Positions 1-6,207 of a stretch of 14,435 nt of DNA are shown here, piece after piece. Within the stretch, counting starts at the first letter, position 1. Every line of letters starts with the position of its first letter. The notes under the pieces were generated by a model. It was not told the DNA's origin and did not search any database. It was given only the letters and a program-made list of their open reading frames with translations. Source of the stretch: an uncultured Eubacterium sp. (lineage in GTDB: Bacteria; Bacillota; Clostridia; Peptostreptococcales; Anaerovoracaceae); NCBI GenBank assembly GCA_937894585.1, contig CALBGO010000043.1, positions 1 to 14,435 on the forward strand, read 5' to 3'. A program made the translations under genes and the position numbers.

Positions 1-24
1 TAAAAGACTTTCATTACTATTTGT

Positions 25-41
25 GCCGCCGACTTGGCGGC
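25..41 (+). promoter_or_regulatory. GC-rich hairpin just upstream of the trpS ribosome binding site
   Basis: GCCGCC (25-30) and GGCGGC (36-41) are perfect inverted repeats around a 5-nt loop. They end 5 nt before the GGAG at 47-50 that serves trpS. No T-run follows, so it is not a classical terminator. It could be the 3' end of a leader structure whose upstream part is outside the window. Clostridial trpS genes are often T-box controlled, but no T-box motif is visible in the few bases present. Confidence 0.4.
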
Positions 42-56
42 GGAATGGAGATTATA

Positions 57-1037
57 ATGAAAAGAGTTTTTTCAGGCGTACAGCCTACAGGCAACATTCA
101 TCTCGGAAATTATCTGGGAGCGCTCAGACAGTTCGTTGAACTGCAGGATGATCATGAGTGCATTTATTGTATTGTGGATATGCATGCGATTACAGTACCG
201 CAGGACCCGAAGGTGCTGAGAGAGCATATTCTGGATGTGGCGTCTCTTTATCTTGCCGTAGGCGTTGATCCGAAAAAGTCTATTGTGTTTGTTCAGTCCG
301 ATGTGCCGCAGCATGCGGAGCTTTCGTGGGTTCTGACCTGCAATTCCTATACCGGTGAACTTTCAAGGATGACGCAGTTTAAATCCAAGAGTCAGAATAA
401 AGAATCGGCGCCGACGGGGCTTTTTACTTATCCGGTTCTGATGGCGGCGGATATTCTGCTTTATGATACCGAAGTGGTTCCTGTAGGAAACGACCAGAAA
501 CAGCATATTGAGCTTTGCCGCGATATAGCAACCCGTATCAACAACACACGCAAAAAGACTTTTGTAGTGCCGGAGGGTCGTTTTTTGAAGGAGGGAGCAA
601 GAATTATGGCTCTTGATGATCCGACTCAGAAAATGAGTAAATCTGCGGAAAATATTCACAGCAGAATTTCCCTGCTGGACGAACCTTCCAAAATCAAAAA
701 ATCTATTATGAAGGCAACGACGGATTCTGAAGGTGTGGTTCGGTTTGATGTTGAAAACAAGCCGGGTATCAGTAATCTGATGAATATTTACAGCGTGCTT
801 AGCGGTAAATCTTTGGACGAAATCGAAGAAGCCTATGCAGGAAAGGGCTACGGCGACTTTAAAAAGGATTTGGTTGTGATTGTAACCGATGCTCTCGCGC
901 CGATTAAAGCCAGATATGAGGAAATTCGACATTCTGACGAGCTTCTTGAAATCTTAAACGACGGTGCTGAAAGAGCACGGGCTATCGCAGGACCGGTAAT
1001 GCAGAGAGTAAAAGATAATTTCGGACTGGGTCTGTAA
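57..1037 (+). CDS. trpS: Tryptophanyl-tRNA synthetase (TrpRS)
   Basis: A class I aminoacyl-tRNA synthetase of 326 residues, the normal length for bacterial TrpRS. It charges tRNA-Trp with tryptophan in the cytoplasm. The HIGH-like signature TGNIHLGNY is at residues 11-19 and the KMSKS loop is intact at 192-196. The family motif VGNDQKQH, which lines the tryptophan/ATP pocket, is at 143-150. I chose ATG 57 because GGAG (47-50) sits 6 nt before it and the protein then begins MKRVFSGVQPTG as in other TrpRS. An upstream in-frame TTG (21) and ATG (45) lie within or beside a hairpin and lack a good ribosome binding site. The pentapeptide gene follows 19 nt later and may be co-transcribed. Identity is firm from the motifs and full-length similarity to the family. 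Confidence 0.97.
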   Translation: MKRVFSGVQPTGNIHLGNYLGALRQFVELQDDHECIYCIVDMHAITVPQDPKVLREHILDVASLYLAVGVDPKKSIVFVQSDVPQHAELSWVLTCNSYTGELSRMTQFKSKSQNKESAPTGLFTYPVLMAADILLYDTEVVPVGNDQKQHIELCRDIATRINNTRKKTFVVPEGRFLKEGARIMALDDPTQKMSKSAENIHSRISLLDEPSKIKKSIMKATTDSEGVVRFDVENKPGISNLMNIYSVLSGKSLDEIEEAYAGKGYGDFKKDLVVIVTDALAPIKARYEEIRHSDELLEILNDGAERARAIAGPVMQRVKDNFGLGL

Positions 1038-1056
1038 AACGGAGTTTATTTTAAAA

Positions 1057-1674
1057 ATGAAAGAGAAAAATCTATCCGAAACTCTGAGATACTGCAGACA
1101 GGAGGATTTGGATATCGAAGCGACGGAGTTCTTTGAAGAAGAATTCTCCTGTGAAGATTTCAGTGAACTGAATTTTGACCGCGTTACTTTTTTCGACTGT
1201 CGCTTTGAAAGGTGCAGTTTCAGAGGTACGGATTTTAAGGATGCTGTGTTTCGGAAGTGCAGTTTTCCCGCAGGATTCTTTCGGGAAAGCTGGTTCAGCC
1301 GATGCCGCTTTGAGAACTGTCAGCTGATTGGAGCGGATTTCGGCAGCTGCGGGATTTCGGACACGGATTTTGACGGCTGCAGCTTGGGAATGGCTAATTT
1401 CAGTGAGGCAAAGCTGCAGAGCTGCAGTATTACAGAGAGCGATTTAACAGAAACTTTTTTTTCAAACTGCCGTCTGAAAAAAATCAGGATGTCAAGGAAT
1501 CGTTTTGTGCGGACAGAGTTTTTTAAAACAAAACTGAACGGGATTGATTTCAGTGATTCTGTGCTGGAGGGGGTAACCATATCCGCAGATGCGGGAGAGC
1601 TGAAGGGCGCAAAGGTGAATTTGTATCAGGCAGCGGAGCTTGCGCGGATGCTCGGTATTGTTATTGTTGAGTAA
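1057..1674 (+). CDS. Qnr-like pentapeptide repeat protein
   Basis: A 205-residue protein made almost entirely of five-residue repeats with a central Phe/Leu every fifth position (for example DFSEL NFDRV TFFDC RFERC). This predicts a right-handed quadrilateral beta-helix. The C-terminus is not repetitive: residues ~182-205, LKGAKVNLYQAAELARMLGI and beyond, closely resemble the C-terminal dimerisation segment of Qnr proteins as I remember it (L-G-K-x3-YQA-x2-L-x3-LGI). Qnr and MfpA proteins mimic DNA and bind DNA gyrase and topoisomerase IV, which can lower quinolone sensitivity. Chromosomal Qnr-like homologues occur in Gram-positive bacteria. Cysteines are unusually frequent at repeat corners. 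GGAG at 1041-1044 is 12 nt from ATG, a slightly long spacing. The fold is well supported. Gyrase binding is inference from family resemblance. Confidence 0.85.
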   Translation: MKEKNLSETLRYCRQEDLDIEATEFFEEEFSCEDFSELNFDRVTFFDCRFERCSFRGTDFKDAVFRKCSFPAGFFRESWFSRCRFENCQLIGADFGSCGISDTDFDGCSLGMANFSEAKLQSCSITESDLTETFFSNCRLKKIRMSRNRFVRTEFFKTKLNGIDFSDSVLEGVTISADAGELKGAKVNLYQAAELARMLGIVIVE

Positions 1675-1896
1675 GTGCGGCGAAAGGTTGGCAGAGGACA
1701 GGGTTTTGTGCCTGCTGTCGCATTCACCGTTCTGCGCAGGTCTTTTCAGCCTGCTGGCTGTTTTGCCCCGGCTTCAGCCGGTGTGGCAAAACGGACAGCG
1801 AAAGGAACAGCGTGACTGTAGGAATGAGCTATGCGAATGTTGAACCGCTCCTTATCTGACAGTTCACAGAACTGTCAGACTTTACAGCCGCGCCTT
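1673..1896 (+). ncRNA. Candidate large structured non-coding RNA (class not identified)
   Basis: The gene-free stretch after the pentapeptide gene folds into a closed multi-helix RNA. The outer stem pairs 1673-1681 (AAGTGCGGC) with 1887-1896 (GCCGCGCCTT), nine pairs including one G-U with a single bulged C. Inside are GTTTTGCC (1760-1767) with GGCAAAAC (1785-1792), enclosing CCGGC-TTCA-GCCGG (1768-1781). There is also a perfect 10-bp hairpin, CTGACAGTTC (1856-1865) with GAACTGTCAG (1869-1878). Between 1793 and 1855 lies a purine-rich stretch with little simple pairing, the kind of segment that is often conserved or pseudoknotted. A weak promoter, TTGCGC (1640-1645), 16 nt, TATTGT (1662-1667), would start transcription near 1674, exactly where the outer stem begins. 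It lacks the landmarks I know for RNase P, tmRNA, SRP RNA and 6S RNA. The raiA-motif RNA of Firmicutes is my best guess among known classes, unverified. Strand is inferred from the promoter and from P1 position. Confidence 0.55.
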
Positions 1897-1915
1897 TTCA
1901 GGTTCGATTCCTGAA
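1897..1915 (+). other. tRNA-like T-arm hairpin
   Basis: TTCAGG (1897-1902) pairs with CCTGAA (1910-1915) around the seven-base loop TTCGATT, the exact geometry of a tRNA T-arm and T-loop. It begins directly after the outer stem of the candidate RNA. The sequences on either side do not form an acceptor stem, D-arm or anticodon arm, so this is not a complete tRNA. It may be a T-loop module of the structured RNA or a leftover 3' fragment of a tRNA. Confidence 0.6.
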
Positions 1916-1931
1916 TGATTTTATGCACGCA

Positions 1932-1963
1932 AAAAAAATGAGAGATAGGCAACGCCTATCTCT
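1932..1963 (-). terminator. Intrinsic terminator of tRNA-Arg
   Basis: AGAGATAGGC (1941-1950) and GCCTATCTCT (1954-1963) form a perfect 10-bp stem with a 3-nt loop. Read on the minus strand the stem is followed by CA and then a run of eight T (1931-1938), placing it 8 nt after the CCA end of the tRNA gene. On the plus strand only a weak T-rich tail follows, so it works mainly for minus-strand transcripts. Confidence 0.9.
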
Positions 1964-1970
1964 TATTCTT

Positions 1971-2046
1971 TGGTGCGCCAGACAGGAATCGAACCTGCGG
2001 CCTTCACATTCGGAGTGTGCTACTCTATCCCCTGAGCTACTGGCGC
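1971..2046 (-). tRNA. tRNA-Arg (anticodon CCG)
   Basis: A complete 76-nt tRNA including an encoded CCA. The acceptor stem GCGCCAG pairs fully with CTGGCGC. The D-stem GCTC/GAGT contains one G-U pair. The anticodon loop is CTCCGAA, giving anticodon CCG (plus-strand bases 2011-2013), which reads the arginine codon CGG. The anticodon stem has four good pairs and a G-A mismatch at its outer end. The T-arm is GCAGG/CCTGT with loop TTCGATT and the discriminator is A. A promoter lies just upstream and a strong terminator follows, so it is a stand-alone transcription unit. Confidence 0.95.
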
Positions 2047-2057
2047 ATAATATAATT

Positions 2058-2085
2058 ATTATAGCACAGTTTCTTTCAAAAGCAA
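2058..2085 (-). promoter_or_regulatory. Sigma-A promoter of tRNA-Arg
   Basis: On the minus strand, TTGCTT (2085-2080), a 16-nt spacer and TATAAT (2063-2058) precede the tRNA. TGC immediately before the -10 gives an extended -10 (TGnTATAAT). Transcription would start about 5 nt before the tRNA 5' end. Confidence 0.75.
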
Positions 2086-2123
2086 AGAAAATATTATGAA
2101 GAAGGGATAAAAAATAACGATGT

Positions 2124-2357
2124 TTATGATCGGAAAATGATAATATCTTCTCCGATTTTTACGATGGAATCCCACGGAAGCTGCATAATATCACTGTTTG
2201 CGGAAAACCTGCCTTTACTGTGAAAGGCGGGAACCAGCATCGCTTTTATTTTTCCCGTAGTTTCATCAAAAAGCATTTCGGCATCCCAGAAAGAGCCGTG
2301 GCGGCTGCCTTTTGTAAGATCAATGATTTCTTTGTCTCCGATTTCACTTAAAAGCAT
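2124..2357 (-). CDS. YlmC/YmxH-family PRC-barrel protein
   Basis: A 77-residue protein matching the small YlmC/YmxH family found in spore-forming Firmicutes. It has the N-terminal MLLSEIGDKEIIDL, a Gly at the first turn, then an acidic strand (DAEMLFDETTGKI), a strand ending LVPAF, and the C-terminal LPWDSIVKIGEDIII typical of these PRC-barrel proteins. The family is tied to sporulation-stage expression but its molecular role is not established; a ligand- or RNA/protein-binding beta-barrel is the usual guess. I chose ATG 2357 over a GTG three codons upstream because AGGAAG sits 8 nt before the ATG and overlaps the GTG. It is transcribed away from the tepA-like gene, sharing a 58-nt intergenic region with it. 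Confidence 0.88.
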   Translation of the reverse strand: MLLSEIGDKEIIDLTKGSRHGSFWDAEMLFDETTGKIKAMLVPAFHSKGRFSANSDIMQLPWDSIVKIGEDIIIFRS

Positions 2358-2359
2358 AT

Positions 2360-2387
2360 TTAACACTTCCTCTACAAATAATATAGT
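2360..2387 (+). promoter_or_regulatory. Possible promoter of the tepA-like gene
   Basis: TTAACA (2360-2365), a 16-nt spacer and TATAGT (2382-2387) lie upstream of the tepA-like gene, leaving a leader of about 22 nt before the ATG. The -35 box sits next to the start codon region of the divergent ylmC-like gene, so the two promoters may interfere. Both boxes differ from consensus. Confidence 0.45.
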
Positions 2388-2415
2388 TAAATTTTACGAA
2401 GGAGGTAGGAAAGTT

Positions 2416-3093
2416 ATGAGTGAAGAAACAGAAAAAACGGAAGAAAAAAAAGAAACTGCCGATTTAATCAGGGAACTTGGGATTATCAGTTCGACATCGG
2501 CCTTCCAAACAGATTTTCAGTATATCAATATTATCGGCAGCATTGAGGGGCATACGGTGCTTCCCAGTGATAACAAGACCACAAAGTATGAACATCTGAT
2601 TCCGCAGCTGGTGGCGGTGGAGGAGAATCCTGAAGTGAAAGGGCTGCTTCTGATTCTGAATACAGTCGGCGGTGATGTAGAAGCAGGTCTTGCTCTGGCG
2701 GAGCTGATTGCATCTTTGTCAAAGCCTACTGTAACGCTGGTAATCGGCGGAGGACACAGTATCGGAATTCCTCTTGCGGTATCGGGGGATTATTCTTTTG
2801 TGGCCGAAACCGCAACAATGACGATGCATCCGATCAGAACCAGCGGAACTTTGATTACTGCAGATTCCACATTTGCATATATGCGTAAAACACAGGAAAG
2901 GGTAGTGGATTTTATCGTAAAACATTCCCACGCCGCAAAAGCAGAGGTGGAGGAGAAAATGAATCAGACAGGTAATATGTCCAACGATGTGGGAACGGTT
3001 CTTTTTGGTCCGGATGCTGTTAAGATGGGACTGATTGATGAGATTGGAGGTCTCAGCAGCGCTCTGAAAAAGCTGAAAGAATTAACAATATAA
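2416..3093 (+). CDS. TepA/ClpP-like serine protease
   Basis: A 225-residue ClpP-fold protein of the TepA (YmfB, translocation-enhancing) type. After a charged, low-complexity N-terminus (residues 1-15) come the oxyanion-loop motif NTVGGD (82-87), the nucleophile motif GGGHSIG with Ser115, and the putative catalytic His138 in TMHP. These are the ClpP equivalents of the nucleophile elbow and catalytic histidine. The protein carries no signal peptide. TepA in Bacillus was linked to signal-peptide degradation and secretion; its substrates are otherwise poorly known. The start is ATG 2416, preceded by AAGGAGGT with a 10-nt gap; an upstream in-frame extension into the divergent gene is not credible. 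The Tad operon has its own promoter downstream, so this gene is probably transcribed alone. Confidence 0.88.
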   Translation: MSEETEKTEEKKETADLIRELGIISSTSAFQTDFQYINIIGSIEGHTVLPSDNKTTKYEHLIPQLVAVEENPEVKGLLLILNTVGGDVEAGLALAELIASLSKPTVTLVIGGGHSIGIPLAVSGDYSFVAETATMTMHPIRTSGTLITADSTFAYMRKTQERVVDFIVKHSHAAKAEVEEKMNQTGNMSNDVGTVLFGPDAVKMGLIDEIGGLSSALKKLKELTI

Positions 3094-3114
3094 TTAAATA
3101 GTGGAAAATAATGG

Positions 3115-3143
3115 TTGACAATTATTTACAAAAATGATATTAT
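3115..3143 (+). promoter_or_regulatory. Strong sigma-A promoter of the Tad operon
   Basis: A perfect TTGACA (3115-3120) is followed by a 17-nt spacer and TATTAT (3138-3143). TGA just before the -10 gives an extended -10 element. The expected start is near 3150, about 24 nt before the first Tad gene, whose binding site GGAGG is at 3161-3165. No other good promoter is seen until the end of the operon. Confidence 0.85.
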
Positions 3144-3173
3144 ATCCCTACCGAAAGAAGGGAGGGAGAGAGT

Positions 3174-4280
3174 ATGGCACTGATAAAAGCAGGCATATTT
3201 TTAAAAGATCGGATTTTTGCGGAGGCGCTTGCCGAGGGCTTGTCCCGTCAGGCAGGACCGATTCGATTTTATCTGCTGTCCGCATTTGAAGAAGGGGATT
3301 TCTGCGACTTGATACTTGCAGAGCCGGATTGGGACAGAGATGAAGGTGTTTTCGGAGGAAGCGACCGCGAAAGCTCATACTGCGGAATTGTGGAACTTGT
3401 AAGGCAGCCGGGAGAAGAAAATCTCTTCGGAAAGCCGCCGTACAGGATTTATCGCTACAAGGAAAGCCCGAATCTTTTGAATGACCTGCTTTTTGTGTAC
3501 TTTGAAATGACGGGGCGGTCTTTGGAGAATCACGGAGATGCTAAGTGCAGAACCACTGTATTCCTTTCGGAATGCGGAGGATGCGGAGCAACTTCCATTG
3601 CGCTCGCCTCGGCAAGAATGCTGTATCAGATTTACGGAAGCAGGGTGCTTTATCTGAATCTGTGCCCGCTGAATGACACGGAAGATGATAAAGCAGGAAG
3701 GGAGAGCGGACGCTTTGTGAAGCTCCTTTATTATCTGCAGGAGAATCGGGACTTTCCCGTCAGTTTCTTTATTACAGAAGAGGAAGAACTGGACTGTGTC
3801 AATACAGGGATTGTAAACGGATATTTTAATGAAATGAAACCTCTTTTTATGCAGCGTTTTCTGGAAAAGATCGGCAGACTCGGGAAATATGATTTCCTTT
3901 TTCTTGATATAGGGAATCACTTGAGCCGTGAGAATAAGAATCTGATTTCCGGTGCGGAGTGTACAGTGCTTGTCAGCGACGGAGAACGAAGGTGTTCCGG
4001 GAAATATCGGAAAGCTATTTCCCGGGAAATTGCAGAGAGAGTGGACCACGGCAGAATCGTTCATATCAGAAATTTTGCCGATGACAGCTGGGAAGAAGAT
4101 TATACAGATGAAACGGAATTGGCAGAAGGAGAGGAACTTTTCTGTATAAGCAGGCAAAGGGACGGGAACCTGCAGCTTGCACAGAATTTTGGAAATGAAG
4201 TTTCAGAGGTTGCGAAAGCAATTATGGAGGGGACAGACCATGGCGGAGGAAAACAGAGCTTTTCTGCAGGAACAGATTGA
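3174..4280 (+). CDS. CpaE/TadZ-like pilus-assembly ATPase-fold protein
   Basis: A 368-residue MinD/ParA-related protein at the head of the Tad operon, the usual place for CpaE/TadZ. Such proteins act in the cytoplasm and place the pilus machine at a site in the cell. Residues 1-115 form a divergent receiver-like N-terminal half. The ATPase half begins at ~126. Its deviant Walker A reads ECGGCGATS (133-141), so the lysine expected before T (GKT) is Ala139 and the signature N-terminal Lys is absent. The Walker B strand YDFLFLDIG (239-247) is retained. ATP hydrolysis is therefore doubtful; TadZ proteins are known to have atypical Walker A motifs. The start ATG has GGAGG 8 nt upstream. Its 3' end overlaps the cpaF start by 41 nt. 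The assignment rests mainly on fold motifs and context. Confidence 0.8.
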   Translation: MALIKAGIFLKDRIFAEALAEGLSRQAGPIRFYLLSAFEEGDFCDLILAEPDWDRDEGVFGGSDRESSYCGIVELVRQPGEENLFGKPPYRIYRYKESPNLLNDLLFVYFEMTGRSLENHGDAKCRTTVFLSECGGCGATSIALASARMLYQIYGSRVLYLNLCPLNDTEDDKAGRESGRFVKLLYYLQENRDFPVSFFITEEEELDCVNTGIVNGYFNEMKPLFMQRFLEKIGRLGKYDFLFLDIGNHLSRENKNLISGAECTVLVSDGERRCSGKYRKAISREIAERVDHGRIVHIRNFADDSWEEDYTDETELAEGEELFCISRQRDGNLQLAQNFGNEVSEVAKAIMEGTDHGGGKQSFSAGTD

Positions 4281-5433
4281 AAAGGTGAGGCAAAGACTTT
4301 TTTCCGGCACAGAAAATCTTCAGAAACAGGAAGCTTTGGAAATTATTGAAGATGCAGTGTTTTCTTCGGGGGAAGAACTGGAATTTTCCGAATACAGCCG
4401 GATTATAAAAAAGATTTATGCTTTAACGAGAAGTAAATTGGGTATGCTGGAGCCGTATCTCGAAGATGATACCATAAATGAGATTATGGTAAACGGGAAA
4501 GATTGTTTTTTCCTGGAGGACAGCCGCGGAATCAGAAGAATCGATGATGTCTTTGATACGACGGAAGAATTGGAGGAAATCATCAGAAACATTGCGGCCG
4601 GTGTTCACAGAGAAATCAACGAAATGAATCCGATTTTGGATGCGCGCCTTTCCGACGGCTCCAGAGTTAATGCAGTATACAGGAATGTGGCTGTAAACGG
4701 ACCGGCGTTAACTATACGGAAATTCTCTAAAGACAGAATCACTGTAGACGAGATGATTGAAAGAGGCACTTTGACAAAGCAGTGTGCGGCGTTTCTGAAA
4801 ATGCTGGTAGAGTGCGGATGCAATATTTTCGTCAGCGGAGGGACATCTTCGGGAAAAACAACTTTTCTCAATGCTTTGTCTGATTTTGTTCCGGCAAAGG
4901 AACGGGTGATTGTGATAGAAGATTCGGCGGAGCTGCAGCTTTCTCATATTGAAAATCTGGTGCAGATGGAATGTCACAATGCGAATACTTTGGGACAGGG
5001 ACAGGTCTCTATGGATATGCTGATCAGAACCAGCCTGCGTATGCGCCCCGACCGGATTATCGTAGGAGAAGTCAGGGGGAAAGAAGTGGCGCAGATGCTG
5101 CAGGCGATGAATACCGGCCATGACGGATCGATGAGTACCGGACACGGCAATTCGGTTTCTGGGATGCTGCGGCGGCTTGAGGCTATGTACCTGATGGGCG
5201 TACAGATTCCCCTTGACGCTATCAGAGCGCAGATTGTAGAAGGTATTGATGTGATGGTGCATCTTGGCAGACTTGCGGACGGCAGCAGAAAGGTATTGGA
5301 AATACAGGAACTGATTGATTTTGAAGGGGGAAGATATATCCTGAATCCGCTTTTCCTTTTGAATCATGACAGACAGCTGACGCCGACTGGAAATTCTCTG
5401 AAAAACGAAAGTAAAATGAAGCTGAGAAAGTAG
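4240..5433 (+). CDS. cpaF: CpaF/TadA secretion ATPase (Tad pilus motor)
   Basis: A 397-residue hexameric secretion ATPase of the CpaF/TadA branch of the type II/IV family, expected at the inner face of the membrane where it powers pilin assembly. It shows an N-terminal helical domain (1-65), the N-terminal domain typical of CpaF (LEPYLEDDTINEIMVNG, 70-86), Walker A GGTSSGKT (200-207), the Asp box around IEDSAELQL (226-234), Walker B RPDRIIVGEVRG (269-280) and the His box GHDGSMSTGH (293-302). All catalytic motifs are intact. I chose ATG 4240 because GGAGG (4226-4230) lies 9 nt before it; an upstream in-frame ATG at 4177 has no such site and would add an uncharacteristic tail. It overlaps the preceding gene by 41 nt, suggesting translational coupling. 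Confidence 0.95.
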   Translation: MAEENRAFLQEQIEKVRQRLFSGTENLQKQEALEIIEDAVFSSGEELEFSEYSRIIKKIYALTRSKLGMLEPYLEDDTINEIMVNGKDCFFLEDSRGIRRIDDVFDTTEELEEIIRNIAAGVHREINEMNPILDARLSDGSRVNAVYRNVAVNGPALTIRKFSKDRITVDEMIERGTLTKQCAAFLKMLVECGCNIFVSGGTSSGKTTFLNALSDFVPAKERVIVIEDSAELQLSHIENLVQMECHNANTLGQGQVSMDMLIRTSLRMRPDRIIVGEVRGKEVAQMLQAMNTGHDGSMSTGHGNSVSGMLRRLEAMYLMGVQIPLDAIRAQIVEGIDVMVHLGRLADGSRKVLEIQELIDFEGGRYILNPLFLLNHDRQLTPTGNSLKNESKMKLRK

Positions 5434-5460
5434 GATTGGAAAAAGAAGGGAGCTTCCCGT

Positions 5461-6207
5461 ATGATTGCTGACTACAATGTTTATGAGCCTGCACGAAAGG
5501 AAAAAATTCTGATGACAATCGGATTCTTTCTGGCAATGGCGATGGCGGGCTATATTTTCTACGGTACTTTTCTCTTCGCATTACTGACACCTTGCGTATA
5601 CAGACGGGCGGCGGGCGCTTACTGTAGATACAGAGCAGAAAAGAGGAAATCCCGGCTCCTGATTCAGTTCAGGGATTTCCTCTTCAGCTTGTCCTCCTCC
5701 TTTGCAACAGGCAGACATATGGAGGAAGCTATGGAAGAGGGCATTTTGAACCTGAAAGAAGTATACGGAGAAAAGTGCTTGCTTGCAGAAGAGCTTACCC
5801 TTATGCTAAGGCGTATGCGGCAGACGGGAGAAACGGATATCGGTGTATGGGAAGCATTTGCGGCAAAGAGCGGACTTGAAGATGCGGCAGACTTTACGCA
5901 GGTTTTCAGAGCTTGCAGAGAGACGGGAGGAAATATGATTCGTGCGGTGAATAAAGCCGCATCTGTAATCGGAGAAAAGATTTCTGTGGAAACAGAGATT
6001 AAAACTATGATTTCTCAGAAGAAGCTGGAAGGCAGGATTATTACTGCCATGCCTGTGGGAATCGTGATTTTTCTTCAGGCGGTTTCCCCTGATTACCTTT
6101 CTGTTATGTACTGCACTTTTGCGGGGAGGATACTGATGAGTGCGGCGCTTTTGACAGTGGCCGGCGCTTATGTGCTTATAGAAAGGATTACATCTATTGA
6201 AGTATGA
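5461..6207 (+). CDS. tadB: TadB-like inner-membrane platform protein (T2SSF domain)
   Basis: A 248-residue membrane protein with hydrophobic segments at about 17-48 (two closely spaced helices) and 193-240 (two more), flanking a cytoplasmic T2SSF/GspF domain at ~68-190. Its order behind cpaF and ahead of tadC is the standard Tad arrangement. TadB and TadC form the membrane platform on which the CpaF motor acts. Length is typical of short clostridial TadB. AAGGGAG (5446-5452) precedes ATG 5461; GGGA (5448-5451) can pair with TCCC (5455-5458), a small hairpin that may partly mask the site. The gene overlaps the next one by 11 nt. Confidence 0.88.
   Translation: MIADYNVYEPARKEKILMTIGFFLAMAMAGYIFYGTFLFALLTPCVYRRAAGAYCRYRAEKRKSRLLIQFRDFLFSLSSSFATGRHMEEAMEEGILNLKEVYGEKCLLAEELTLMLRRMRQTGETDIGVWEAFAAKSGLEDAADFTQVFRACRETGGNMIRAVNKAASVIGEKISVETEIKTMISQKKLEGRIITAMPVGIVIFLQAVSPDYLSVMYCTFAGRILMSAALLTVAGAYVLIERITSIEV

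Noticed and set aside
363..932. 189-residue minus-strand open frame opposite trpS
   Set aside because: A shadow of a gene with clear synthetase motifs; the translation is rich in His, Arg and Phe with no domain and no binding site.
1640..1843. 67-residue plus-strand open frame after the pentapeptide gene
   Set aside because: It begins inside the pentapeptide coding region, has no ribosome binding site or recognisable domain, and lies over the strongly paired RNA structure.
1673..1915. Known housekeeping RNAs (RNase P, tmRNA, SRP, 6S) as the identity of the structured region
   Set aside because: The GAGGAAAGTCC-type core of RNase P, the tmRNA acceptor ends and tag frame, and the SRP GGAAGG/AGCAG loop region are absent; the 6S open bubble is not evident either.
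3375..4157. 260-residue minus-strand open frame opposite the CpaE-like gene
   Set aside because: Long only because the opposite strand is coding; composition is atypical and no motif or start signal is seen.
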